Positions 50,791 through 59,977 of a DNA stretch of 64,000 nucleotides are shown here, one piece after another; within the stretch, counting starts at the first letter, position 1, and every line of letters begins with the position of its first letter. The position numbers and the translations under genes are program-made. This DNA is from Saturnia japonica (Eukaryota; Arthropoda; Insecta; Lepidoptera; Saturniidae), in NCBI GenBank assembly GCA_033032175.1, contig CM065318.1, forward strand, positions 4,154,001-4,218,000. The letters run 5' to 3'. Below the pieces are notes generated by a model. It searched no databases and was not told where the DNA came from. It worked only from the letters and a program-made list of their open reading frames with translations.

Positions 50791-52479
50791 CCTCCCCCCT
50801 CAAGTTCGAAATTATCAGAGGGATGATTATCACTATGATTATTTCGATAGCAATAATTTTTACAAAAACTGAGCTTATATACTAAGAATACAAGAATTAA
50901 TAGAAATATAATCACATATAACAATAAAGTTCCGGCACTAACACTTTTTACATTAATAATTCTTTCACTTGATGTTTTTAGTTCACTTTCACTGATTTTT
51001 AAAAGATTATTTAAATGTTGAAGATTTATTAATTCACTGTTATCCAAATTGATGGGTTCACGTTGCAATTGTTGCTCAGTAATTGTTATTTCGGGAAGAT
51101 TAATAATCGGTAATTTTGACATCTTCAAATTACTCGTAGTAATATGGTGAGCTTTTAGCGTAATTTCACCAATTTTAACATCGCAATGGTCATCTAGGAC
51201 GAGGAAGTATGTCCCTTCTATATTTTCTTTCGTTATTTCGTCGTTACAAATTTTTGATAATATATTCTCAGCGTTACTATGAAGAATCCATCTCTCTTTT
51301 CCAATTGGTTGTATCTTAATGGTCTTGATTTCAACTGGTACTGGATGACAAGAACTCGTATTCGAAGAAAATTGAATTAATGCTGTTATGCAAGTGTCTT
51401 CTGAAGTTGTTCGAGAATCATCCTCGTGACACAGGAACATTTCGTCGTGAAGTTCATTACAAGGTAAAGTGAGCGAGACAAATTTAGACCCTTTTACTAA
51501 TAGGTAAGGAAATTTAGGAATAATGATGGTGGTATGATTAGAAGGATTGGTCATAGGTATTGGAATTGCTCTGTAGTATGTATAAATTTCATCTCTAATT
51601 ATTGGTATATCTAAAATGAATGTTATTTGACTTCCTTTTGTATAAGCTTTAAGCTCTATACATTGCTCTATTTTAACTAAATTGTCATAACTTACTGGAT
51701 ACACAAGTTTGTAGAATTTCTCTATCTTTTTTAACAATTCTAATAATTCATTTGAGTTTATAAGAGATTGGTGTAATATTTTTAATTTACTGAATGCCAG
51801 AGAAGTTTCAATTTCATTCAACCGAATGTAGAGTAGTTGAAAATTATGGAAAAATAAATTATAAACATTAATAAAATTATGGGTAGTTATATCAATATTA
51901 GTTTGATTTATTAATTTTTTTATTTCTCGTAACTCTTTATCTATTCGAATGAAATTGTCCTTCGTGAAATTTGTTATCTTTATCATTGATTCAGAAATAT
52001 CTGATATTAAGGTTACCTTTTTAATGAGTGTATTTTGGCGTGTCGTTAGAGAATCAATCATATTTTCATATCTTAAAGCATCATTATGATCTAAGTTACC
52101 AGTTATAAGCTTAATAATAGATCCAAGAGGATTGAGAAGTCCACGTTTAATTCTAGTTGATGGAGATAACTGTTCTAATTTTTGAATACTAATATTCATT
52201 ACATAATTCGTTTGAAGCTTTACATTAAAAAGTTGAACATTAGATGTTTCATTATCAAAATGTGTTTTTAAATATTGATTAAATTTAGTATATCTTTTTA
52301 TATTGAATTCTAAATCCTCACGTATCAGACTTAAATCTAAAATCTTAATTATTGTCCACTTATCATAACTTACACTAGCTTGACCTTGTTTCACAAGGAC
52401 TATACCGGGATTTTTATCGATTCTGTGAAGTTGAAGGGCGTGAATCCTGATGATCAGAGCCAGGAGCCCGAGGAGGTAC
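50751..52479 (-). CDS. env: Envelope fusion protein (baculovirus F-like), second exon
   Basis: Envelope glycoprotein of the errantivirus/baculovirus-F type; it would sit in host membranes and mediate fusion. The open frame has no initiating ATG of its own. It begins after a stop overlapping the end of the Gag-integrase ORF and is entered through an acceptor (ccttcgcag, AG at 52481-52480). A hydrophobic signal-peptide-like stretch follows the acceptor directly. Counting from the codon at 52394 (547 codons to the stop), a furin-type site RIKR is at 81-84 with a fusion-peptide-like GLLNPLGSIIKLITG after it. A long coiled-coil-like helical region follows, then Cys residues around 310-345 and a transmembrane helix at about 488-506 before a short cytoplasmic tail that runs through the polypurine tract into the LTR. 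No stop or frameshift seen: the frame is intact. Confidence 0.88.
50791..50801 (-). promoter_or_regulatory. Polypurine tract
   Basis: On the minus strand GAGGGGGGAGG directly abuts the 3' LTR, the position of the plus-strand DNA primer in LTR elements. It lies inside the Env frame. Confidence 0.85.
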
Positions 52480-55125
52480 CTGCGAAGGTCGTTTTATATC
52501 CTTAATAGGCACGTTTGTTTTTCGAGTTTTCATTTTTACAGGACAGATATTTCTGTCAATTTTACCATATACTTGTGCTTTTTGATAACGCGGTTTATCT
52601 TTACTTCGCCTTGTATTAACACCTTTTACAAATATAGTGTCCTCTTCTTGAATATCAAATGATGTTTCACCACCACGTTTTGTTTTAATCTTTTCTTTAT
52701 TTTCAATTACTTTGTCTGTTAAATATTTATAAAGATATTTCGTTCGTTTCATATGATCGTTTACTAATTGTTGCGTATATTGTTTGTTAAAGTTTACTTC
52801 AAAAGTACTATTAGAATCAGTGTGTCCAAAAACTACTTCAAATGGTGTAAGACCAGTCGTTGAGTGAATGGTTTGATTGTATGACATAATTGCATAAGTC
52901 ATAACGTTAGCCGCGTCAGTTATTTTATGTTCATATTTAGCGATACGATATATTTCTAAAATAGTTGAATGGAATCTTTCAATTAAACCCATAGAATTAG
53001 GATTATGTGGAGTGCTTATGTGTAATTCTATTTTATAAAATTGTAATGTTTCTTTTAAAAGTGTATTGTTGAATTCAGTACCAGAATCAGCACTGATCTT
53101 ATTTGGTACGCCATAAAATGAGAAAAATTTAATTAAGGCACGAACTACTTCAGGTGTAGAGCGATTGGATATTTCAAAAGCCTGACCTAGTTTACTGAAA
53201 GCATCTATTATGGTAAGGAAGTAGCTTCCTTCTATAGAGAATATATCTATAAATATTTCAGCAAAAGGTTTTGTTTGAGTTTGCGTTAACATTAATTCTG
53301 GTTTTAAAGGTTTGCGATCATATTTTAGAGTTTTACAAGTTTCACAAGAATTGATTACAGAAGCGACTGTTATATCCATATTTGTCCAAAAATAATTACG
53401 CTTTAATTTCATAAGAGTTTCTTTGATTCCACGGTGACTTGTTTTACCTTGATGATAAGCAAGTATAGTGGCACGTTGCTCTTTTTCATCACCTAAGTAT
53501 ATAACTCTTTTAGTACATTCATATATTTTGACGGTATCTTTTTTAAATAGTTTTATCACGGCATTTGTAAATTGTTTACGGTGAATTTCGCTCTCAAAGT
53601 AAAAGAAATATTTAATTTTAGGTTTTATATATTCTAAAAGAAATTTCTTAACAAGGTTAGTGTTGTTTACAGGTAAATGTACTTCCAAAATTTTTTGTTT
53701 TTCATGTGATAAGTCTTTTATTGATAATTGGTTTCTGTTCCAAGTAAAAATAAGGATTTGATTAGGTTTTGTGTCGATGGCTTCTTCAATAATGGGAATA
53801 CCATTCGTATCAATATCTTCAGCAGAATGTATGGTTTCCGGTAATGAACAGGCAGTAATAGTACTGGATGAAGGAGAACGAATTGGGTGAGTTAAAGTCT
53901 TATCGGAATCTGAAGGAATAGTTAACGTTTCTGATGAGTCTGAAATTAGTATTGGACTCTCAGATCGTTCAGTGTCACTCACGTTTACTCGTAAGGACAT
54001 ATCGTCCTTTAATATATAGTCTTGGTATTCAATTTCAGGGTCGTTCATTTCTAAAGACTCTATCATATTTTGTCTAATAGGACGAGCTGTGCGCATTGAC
54101 ACATCGCTTGCCTGAAATTGAGGTGGATTACGTTGAGGTTGATTTTGTGGTGGTATACCAAATTTAAATTGTTGATTTGGCATGTTGAAATTAGGTCGGT
54201 TTTGTGTATTGTTAAATTGTGGTTTGAACCCTTGTTGATTAGGAATACCGAATTTAAAATTATTATTTCCAAAATTTGGTTTATATCCTTGTTGGTTTAG
54301 GTTAGGTCTGAATTGTACATTTTGATTTGGAATACCGAATTTAAAATTATTATCATACGGTTTAAAATTATTTTGTGTTTGGTATGGAATTCCGAATTTA
54401 AAATTTTGTTGTCCGGAATTAAATGTATTTGGCACAAATGCAGGTTGAGGTTTGAAATTGTTATTAAAATTATTTGTTAAAGTAGGCGTGAAAAATTGTT
54501 GAACTGGTTTAATATTAGATTTATTTTTATTTTTAGAATTGTACTGATATTGAAAATTGACCTCCTCCATGACAACACTTAGTGCGTTTTCTAAAACGGT
54601 ACAACCTTTAAGTCGCACAATTCGAATTAAATCCTCTGGTAAATTATATAAAAATACATTCAAGCACATATTATTATAGATAATCATTTTAGCGGCTTTG
54701 AGGCCTTCATCAGTTAATAAATTGACCTTGGAGAAGAGGGTGCAGCGTGTTTGTTGTATCCTGTTACAAAATTGCGTATATGTTTCACCAACTTTAATTT
54801 TTAAATTTTCCAACTCAATTGCCACACACTCTTCCGATCTAGGATCACCAAAATGTTGAATCAAAACAGCTCTTAATTGTTCCCAAGTTGTTATGTCTTC
54901 TCTTTCACTTAGTAGAGCAGCGGCTTTACCACATAATCTACTAGTTATAGCATGAAACACATATGTAGTTTGAACAACATTGTTTGATCCGCTAAAATTT
55001 CTGATTATATATTCACTTTTTTTAATAAATAAATTTAAAGTATTTTGATCACCATCGTACTTGGGAATTAAACTTAAAAGTTCTTTTGATACTAATTGAA
55101 TTGTTGATTCATTGTTGCGTTGCAT
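52414..55125 (-). CDS. gag-pol (internally deleted): Gag-integrase fusion protein, 903 aa, no RT
   Basis: ATG at 55125. Residues 1-190 are a retroelement Gag (capsid-like: WEQLRAVLIQHFGDPRS, then ENLKIKVGETYTQFCNRI). Residues 195-345 are Asn/Gln/Pro/Phe-rich with four FKFGIP motifs (242, 261, 290, 320). Around 345-430 the sequence is acidic and Ser-rich and probably contains the deletion joint. From about 430 (HSAEDIDTNGIPIIEEAI) it resembles the tether that follows RNase H in errantivirus Pol. Integrase follows: zinc site H558, H564, C594, C597; catalytic D627, D680, E716 (D-x52-D-x35-E); and a C-terminal chromatin/DNA-binding region. No D-S/T-G protease and no YxDD reverse transcriptase are present. 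Normally Pol follows Gag by a frameshift; here integrase is in the Gag frame. No stops or shifts. Its last 66 bases overlap the Env exon in another frame. Confidence 0.9.
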   Translation of the reverse strand: MQRNNESTIQLVSKELLSLIPKYDGDQNTLNLFIKKSEYIIRNFSGSNNVVQTTYVFHAITSRLCGKAAALLSEREDITTWEQLRAVLIQHFGDPRSEECVAIELENLKIKVGETYTQFCNRIQQTRCTLFSKVNLLTDEGLKAAKMIIYNNMCLNVFLYNLPEDLIRIVRLKGCTVLENALSVVMEEVNFQYQYNSKNKNKSNIKPVQQFFTPTLTNNFNNNFKPQPAFVPNTFNSGQQNFKFGIPYQTQNNFKPYDNNFKFGIPNQNVQFRPNLNQQGYKPNFGNNNFKFGIPNQQGFKPQFNNTQNRPNFNMPNQQFKFGIPPQNQPQRNPPQFQASDVSMRTARPIRQNMIESLEMNDPEIEYQDYILKDDMSLRVNVSDTERSESPILISDSSETLTIPSDSDKTLTHPIRSPSSSTITACSLPETIHSAEDIDTNGIPIIEEAIDTKPNQILIFTWNRNQLSIKDLSHEKQKILEVHLPVNNTNLVKKFLLEYIKPKIKYFFYFESEIHRKQFTNAVIKLFKKDTVKIYECTKRVIYLGDEKEQRATILAYHQGKTSHRGIKETLMKLKRNYFWTNMDITVASVINSCETCKTLKYDRKPLKPELMLTQTQTKPFAEIFIDIFSIEGSYFLTIIDAFSKLGQAFEISNRSTPEVVRALIKFFSFYGVPNKISADSGTEFNNTLLKETLQFYKIELHISTPHNPNSMGLIERFHSTILEIYRIAKYEHKITDAANVMTYAIMSYNQTIHSTTGLTPFEVVFGHTDSNSTFEVNFNKQYTQQLVNDHMKRTKYLYKYLTDKVIENKEKIKTKRGGETSFDIQEEDTIFVKGVNTRRSKDKPRYQKAQVYGKIDRNICPVKMKTRKTNVPIKDIKRPSQVPPRAPGSDHQDSRPSTSQNR

Positions 55126-55731
55126 TTTGAATTGTATTTATTTAATTAAACACACACAAAGTAAAATTCACAAAATTAAAATTCACAAAATAATATTTTC
55201 AAAATAAAATTCACAAAATAAATCTTATAACAAAATTATCAAAATCAAAATTCTCAAAATTAAAATTATCGAAATTAAAATTATCAAATTAAAATTCTCA
55301 AAATTAATATTTATTATTAATATTTCTCAATATCTTATAATCTATGAAGTCAAATAACTTTCGACGATTTTTATTCGAAAATTATGAAAAATAATTTTCA
55401 ACGATGTTTGTTTGAAAATTATAAAAATTTGTTAAATAATTTTCAACGATTTTTGTTTGAAAATTATAACAATGTCCAACGAAAAATACAACCACAGAAA
55501 ATAACAAGGACGAGACAAGGATTGTAAAAATGGTCACTTACAGTCTGCTCGTTCCCATGTCTTGCCGTATAGCTGCTTTCGCTTTTAGGACAGGATCTCT
55601 CGGAAATAGATGTGGAACCCGACGTTAACTTATTTATTGGTTCGTAGATACTCAAAATCTGCACATGAGACCGATTTGTAAGACTCGAACACAGACTTTT
55701 ATTGTTGATTGAGTATCCTACCGGCTGCGCC
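55126..55731 (-). other. Leader (5' UTR) of the LTR element with repeats and splice donor
   Basis: 606 nt between primer site and Gag ATG. On the minus strand: an AUG at 55558-55556 (ACATGG context), then 17 nt later a consensus donor (T|GTAAGT, GT at 55541-55540). Three tandem-like copies of a 'tttcaacgatNtttgtttgaaaattat' unit follow (about 55354-55386, 55391-55423, 55436-55470), and then AT-rich imperfect repeats of 'aaaattctcaaaatt' (55150-55330). In the unspliced RNA the AUG gives a six-codon upstream ORF; in the spliced RNA its phase matches the Env exon at 52479. Confidence 0.75.
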
Positions 55732-55732
55732 A
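55721..55732 (-). promoter_or_regulatory. Primer-binding site, tRNA-Ser-like
   Basis: Starting at the last base of the 5' LTR, the minus strand reads TGGCGCAGCCGG, complementary to a tRNA 3' end CCGGCTGCGCCA. Errantiviruses of the 17.6/297 type use a serine tRNA ending in a closely similar CGACTGCGCCA. The assignment to Ser is by this resemblance. Confidence 0.75.
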
Positions 55733-56038
55733 GTTAAATTTCGGGAGCACTGCCGAGGGTTTTTAAAAAGTCTAAGACAAGACTGATTCTCAAGAAGCTT
55801 TATTAAGAATGCTTTTATTTGTTACAAATGTCTCTTTTATAAACTCTTATTCTATAAACACAAAGTGGGGCTGTTTACTATGAAATAATGAGAAATATGT
55901 CGCAATACATTCAGTCAAAACACCAGGTGTCTATCAGTAGTTTGCAGACATAATATGGGTTAAAAACGTAACATCAGCATTTCTAACGTATGTACCAATT
56001 AACAAGACGTAATAAGAGAGGGTACAGACTGCATAACT
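55732..56038 (-). repeat. 5' LTR
   Basis: Identical copy of 50484-50790. TATAAAA at 55841-55835 on the minus strand should drive the element's transcription toward lower coordinates. Confidence 0.95.
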
Positions 56039-56042
56039 ATCT

Positions 56043-57581
56043 TTTAGACACTGAGTTTATTCACAGTTTATTACACTACTCGTGGACGGCGAGCAGGTAA
56101 TACAACCAAGAAAAGTGCTCTCCGGTTAAAGGAAGGACGAGGACCGCACCAGAGGAGCGGCGCTGCCCGTCAAAATATAATTTGTATCATTTTGTATGGT
56201 GCATGTCGCACTAGAGTGGCGCTGCACTGCGTGTCGCTGCGAGTCTCGGCTTATCTACCTTCAAAAGAATATTTTGACGCGCAGCGTCGCTACACACAGT
56301 GTTAAAGGAGAATTCCCACTATCCATAGACATTTTGGCCCTAGATGAACACATGTAAAAATATATCGACATAATAATATACAATTTTCCTATTAAATTGG
56401 CAGATATCACGTTTTACTTTTCTTTTTTTTTGTTGTCATATGTAGGGTTATTGTTGTTTAGGGTTGTAGCCACAATTTCACCTGATCTTAAGTGTCCATG
56501 TGGCCAAAGATGACAGCACGTTGAGCCTAGTAAACATTTTCAAGTTCAGCTGCCGGAACACACCAATTGTTGCTTAGAGACAGATTTTCAACTTGATGGT
56601 AGTAGCTAGCCAGGCGGGAATTAGAAAAAACTCTACCACCATGCTATAGTTTCATCACGAGGTTTTCCTTCACCGAAAGCTCAATGTCAAGCCCAAATCA
56701 TTGCAAGGGTTCGGACTCACGTCGATCGACGCGGTATCCGTACACGCTACAAACTGGGCCATCATTGCTTCAAGTAATAAAAAAACAAACGCGAGTTCAC
56801 GACCAAAGCACGAAGTAGTCTGGCCTATGTGTCACCAGAGCCGCGGACGAACCTAGAGGGGCGGGGCGGGCCGAACGATGCACCCGCCGTGCAATTTGCC
56901 AATCATAGCGATCGTGCCATCGTACGATGCGGCTAATCAGCTAATGAACTTGTATTCCAAACAATTAATAATAATGAAATACTGAAATTTGAAAGTGTTA
57001 TATTTTCTAGGATTCTTTTTATTTGTTTATTAGGTAGTTAGGTATCTAAATAATTAATTAGTCTAAATTTAGAGATTACTCTCTACTTGGGATAATCCGA
57101 ATGGTGGAATATCCTGCAGAAGATCACAGTCTACTAGCGAGTTGCCGACCATGAACCACCGTACCCCAAGGAGCTTTGGAAACTATTCACCTCGGGAACA
57201 CAACATAAGGTTATTTAGCTTCAACCAATCAGGCTAACTCAAGTAGACAAAAATTTACATAAAGATTTACCCTACCTCTCTTCCATTTTATTTATATATC
57301 ACACTTACCATTAGATGAGAGACAATGGAACGCGTTGGTGCACCTTCCTTCCACATCGTTAACTTCTCCAGCGTCTCGTGTATCATTTCTGGTGTTATCT
57401 AATAATAAACCATGTCCAGTTGTTATGATATTTAGTTTTTATGATATAAAAGTACAACTTAAACAGTTACATTAGTCATGTTGGAACAATTACTAAAAGA
57501 AAATGTTATTGATTTCTCCGTTACATTTACATGTACTTCTGATGAGGTTTGCAGATGGGTATTGGATGTAGTGGTAGATAG
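56043..57581. other. No gene seen; Rep-D and Rep-E copies
   Basis: The stretch next to the LTR (56060-56330) is moderately GC-rich, with 'gtggacggcgagcagg' and 'gcactagagtggcgctgcactgcgtgtcgctgcga', but has no ORF of note. Rep-D (minus) at 56475-56735 is followed by 'ggactcacgtcgatcgacgcggtatcc'. Rep-E (diverged) at 57130-57255. Confidence 0.4.
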
Positions 57582-57702
57582 CTAAGTATGCTGTTTTGAG
57601 GTGGATGGTTGTGGGCTTAGATGGCTAGTGGCCAGCGGGTGAGATTCTGTTTCCGAATTAGGTTGCAATATAATGTTTTGATTTATTTTATTATTTATAT
57701 TA

Positions 57703-58958
57703 GGTCTTTACCTATGAAATTGCCGTTTTGTATGAAAAAATGTAAACGAATTTTTTTCATGTATTTTTTATTTGTATTAATCGAAGTAATCACCCATGCA
57801 ATCAATGCATCTTTGCTAGCGCAGTGGCAGTTTATTGATGCCCTTCTTAAAGAAATCAGCTGGACGGGAGGCAACAAATTCTTCAAAGGCATTTTGTACT
57901 GCCTCTCGGGTATTGAATTTTTTTCCCGCCAAGGAGTTATCCAAATTCTGGAAAAAGTAGTAGTCTGTAGGTGCAAGGTCTGGTGAGTAGGGCGGATGAC
58001 GGAGAACTTCCAACTCCAGTTCTTGCAACTTGGAGACCGTCTGCTGTGCAGTATGAGGTCGTGCAGGAGCAGCGGAGACGAGCGATTGACCAATGCTGGT
58101 TGGAGATGTGCCAGCTTCTCCATCATTGTGTTCAGTTCTTCACAGTACACATCTGCAGTAATGCTCACCCCATTTGGTAAGAAGCTGTGATGAATCACAC
58201 CTGCGCTAGACCACCAAACAGTGACCATCACTTTTCTAGGGGTAAGTTTTCGTTTAGGGCATTGTTTAGGTGCTGAACCAGGATCCAACCAACTTGCTGA
58301 GCGCTTGCGGTTATCAAACAGAATCCATTTTTCACCGCAGGTAACAATGCGGTTCAAAATTCCTTCATTTGTGTGTATTTTGAGCAGTGCAAGGCACGTC
58401 TCGACGCGTACTTCGTGATGGCGATAATTGAGTTCGTGGGGCACCCATTTGTCAAGCTTTTTTACCTTGCCAATTTGACGCAAATGGACCAATATTGTTT
58501 TGACGCTAACGTCGAAAGCTGCCTGCTAATTCAACCGTAGTTTGTGTATCATCAGCTTCCACAATCGCCTTTAATTCGTCATTGTCGACCAAAGTCTTCG
58601 TACGACCGCGAGGTTCATTTTTCAGGTCGAAATTCCCAGAATGGAAGCGAGCAAACCAATAACAGGTGGTGCGTTGGTTTGTAGTGTTAGCTCCGTAAAC
58701 CTCGTTGATGTTGCGTGCCGCTTGTGCCGCGTTGCTGCCATGACGGTACTGATATTCCATAATTACTCGAATTTTTAACGTATCCATGTAACAAACAAAC
58801 AATGTAACACTAATCAATAAACAAATGACTACTTTTGGAAAAAGAATTCCATGTTTTTAAAATAAAATTAATTTGAAATTAGAATTCTTAGCCAAACAAA
58901 AATTATTTTGATTTGAAATGGCCAGTACTGCAGAACGGCAATTTCATAGGTAAAGACC
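57703..58958 (-). mobile_element. cecropia/Hsmar1-like mariner, dead copy
   Basis: Terminal inverted repeats of about 31 bp start GGTCTTTACCTATGAAATTG at both ends (57703-57733; 58958-58928), with only a few differences, flanked by TA (57701-57702, 58959-58960). Length 1256 bp. The insertion target is the tyrosine recombinase exon. Confidence 0.92.
57778..58787 (-). pseudogene. mariner transposase pseudogene (cecropia type)
   Basis: Starts MDTLKIRVIMEYQYRHG with an HTH region. A stop/frame break falls near 58506; the frame then resumes with RQIGKVKKLDKWVPHEL and RIVTCGEKWILFDN. The first catalytic Asp of the usual TCDEKW block is Gly here. LLLHD keeps the second Asp, but a small deletion right after it removes the N-A-R part and shifts the frame; HPPYSPDLAPTDYYFF with the third Asp and the WQKCIDCMGDYFD end follow in the new frame. 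A missing Asp plus at least two frame breaks make it inactive. Confidence 0.9.
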
Positions 58959-59977
58959 TATTATCAGTTTTGATTTCAATTAAGGTCTCAATGTAGCCTT
59001 CAGCCACTTTATCAGACTTCCAGCCTCCGTGTCTTTTCAGAGTCGTCAAATTCGCTCCAGAATCAACCAGAAGAGCGACTGAAAACCTACGGAAACAATG
59101 TCCAGTGTAACATTCAGGATTTGTCAAATTTAAATAAGTTGCTATTTCTTTAGGTATTTTAACTATTTTGTGTCTTCCAATGACCTCCTTCGTGCATTTC
59201 CCTTTCTGAAAGTTAAGAAAAAACCTATCTGATGTTTTGTTCGCTGGACGAAGATTATAATATTTTTTTACATGTGGTAGGAACTCTCCTCGGATTACAA
59301 ATATCCGGTCAATCTTTGTTTTAGTGTCGCGCAATGTTATTATTGCTTTGTCTTCAAGAAATTCTATATCTTTTATGGTAATATTATAGAGTTTGATAAT
59401 TCTAATATCATAGCAACCTGTAACAAACAAAACTAAATATCAAGCTTCAGCCACGGAGAGTATATTTAATAAGACTCACAAATCCTGTGTATCAAAATTC
59501 ATCGAAATCCATCAAGCCATTTTGGCTTGACTGTGTCTAAAATAAATAATTAATTATTATATTTACCTTTGTAGCTAAATATAATATATCATCTGGCGCT
59601 TTAATTAAAAATTGCTTTATGTTTTCGCCGGTAAATTTTTTCGATTTTTTGCTTTTGAATCCGGTTGATTGTCATTTAAGAAAAGTAGTTACATTTCCAT
59701 AATTTTTCAAGTTAATGCCGGTTTTAACATGAACTGTACATTTCAGCATGGAATAAATTGCATAATGTAGATAGATATGGCTTTTTAGTTTTAGCAATCT
59801 CAATAAAGTACGCCAAAAATACTGTTTCGGAGAAAATGTTCACTTTTTTCTCATTTTTCTAAGTCATAAAATTTTCATATACTTTCATGTATTTTCTTTT
59901 GACTTTGCTGGAAGCAGGTTTTCCATTGCCAATTTGGCTTCTGATCTTAAATCCGGTGGAGTAAAATCAGTCTCCAT

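Larger units (their letters stand above)
50480..56042 (-). mobile_element. Errantivirus-type LTR element lacking RT, with target duplication
   Basis: Two direct 307-bp LTRs (50484-50790 and 55732-56038) enclose 4941 bp. The four bases ATCT occur directly outside both ends (50480-50483 and 56039-56042): an intact 4-bp target-site duplication as in gypsy/errantiviruses. The LTRs begin AGTTA and end TAACT. I compared the two LTRs base by base and saw no difference. Order on the minus strand: LTR, primer site, leader, Gag-integrase ORF, Env, polypurine tract, LTR. The usual errantivirus length is about 7-8 kb; here protease, reverse transcriptase and RNase H are absent. If 42.2-64 kb is TRPM intron, the element lies antisense to that gene. 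Confidence 0.95.
57582..59977 (-). pseudogene. Crypton-like tyrosine recombinase gene, decayed, split by a mariner
   Basis: Exon 1 (about 59977-59567) gives the N-terminal core-binding domain in fragments: METDFTPPDLRSEAKLAMEN and KSKRKYMKVYENFM, then a nonsense codon, and later VKTGINLKNYGNVTTFL and KSKKFTGENIKQFL in shifted frames. A GT-AG intron (59566-59418) follows. Exon 2 holds the catalytic domain: Arg (DIRIIKL), Lys (DTKTK), GHCFRR, KRHGGW and the Tyr nucleophile in AEGYIE, spaced as in tyrosine recombinases. A block before the first Arg seems deleted. A mariner (57703-58958) sits 11 codons after the Tyr. On its far side the same frame stays open for about 36 codons to a TAG at 57584-57582. 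The domain pattern is that of insect Crypton-type or related domesticated recombinases; the Crypton label is an inference. Confidence 0.72.

Noticed and set aside
55464..55664. 66-codon frame in the LTR element leader
   Set aside because: It has no ATG at its start (GTG), and the only nearby ATG in that area gives a four-codon ORF; it is interrupted by the splice donor.
57621..57986. 121-codon plus-strand ORF
   Set aside because: It is the antisense shadow of the mariner transposase and its terminal repeat.
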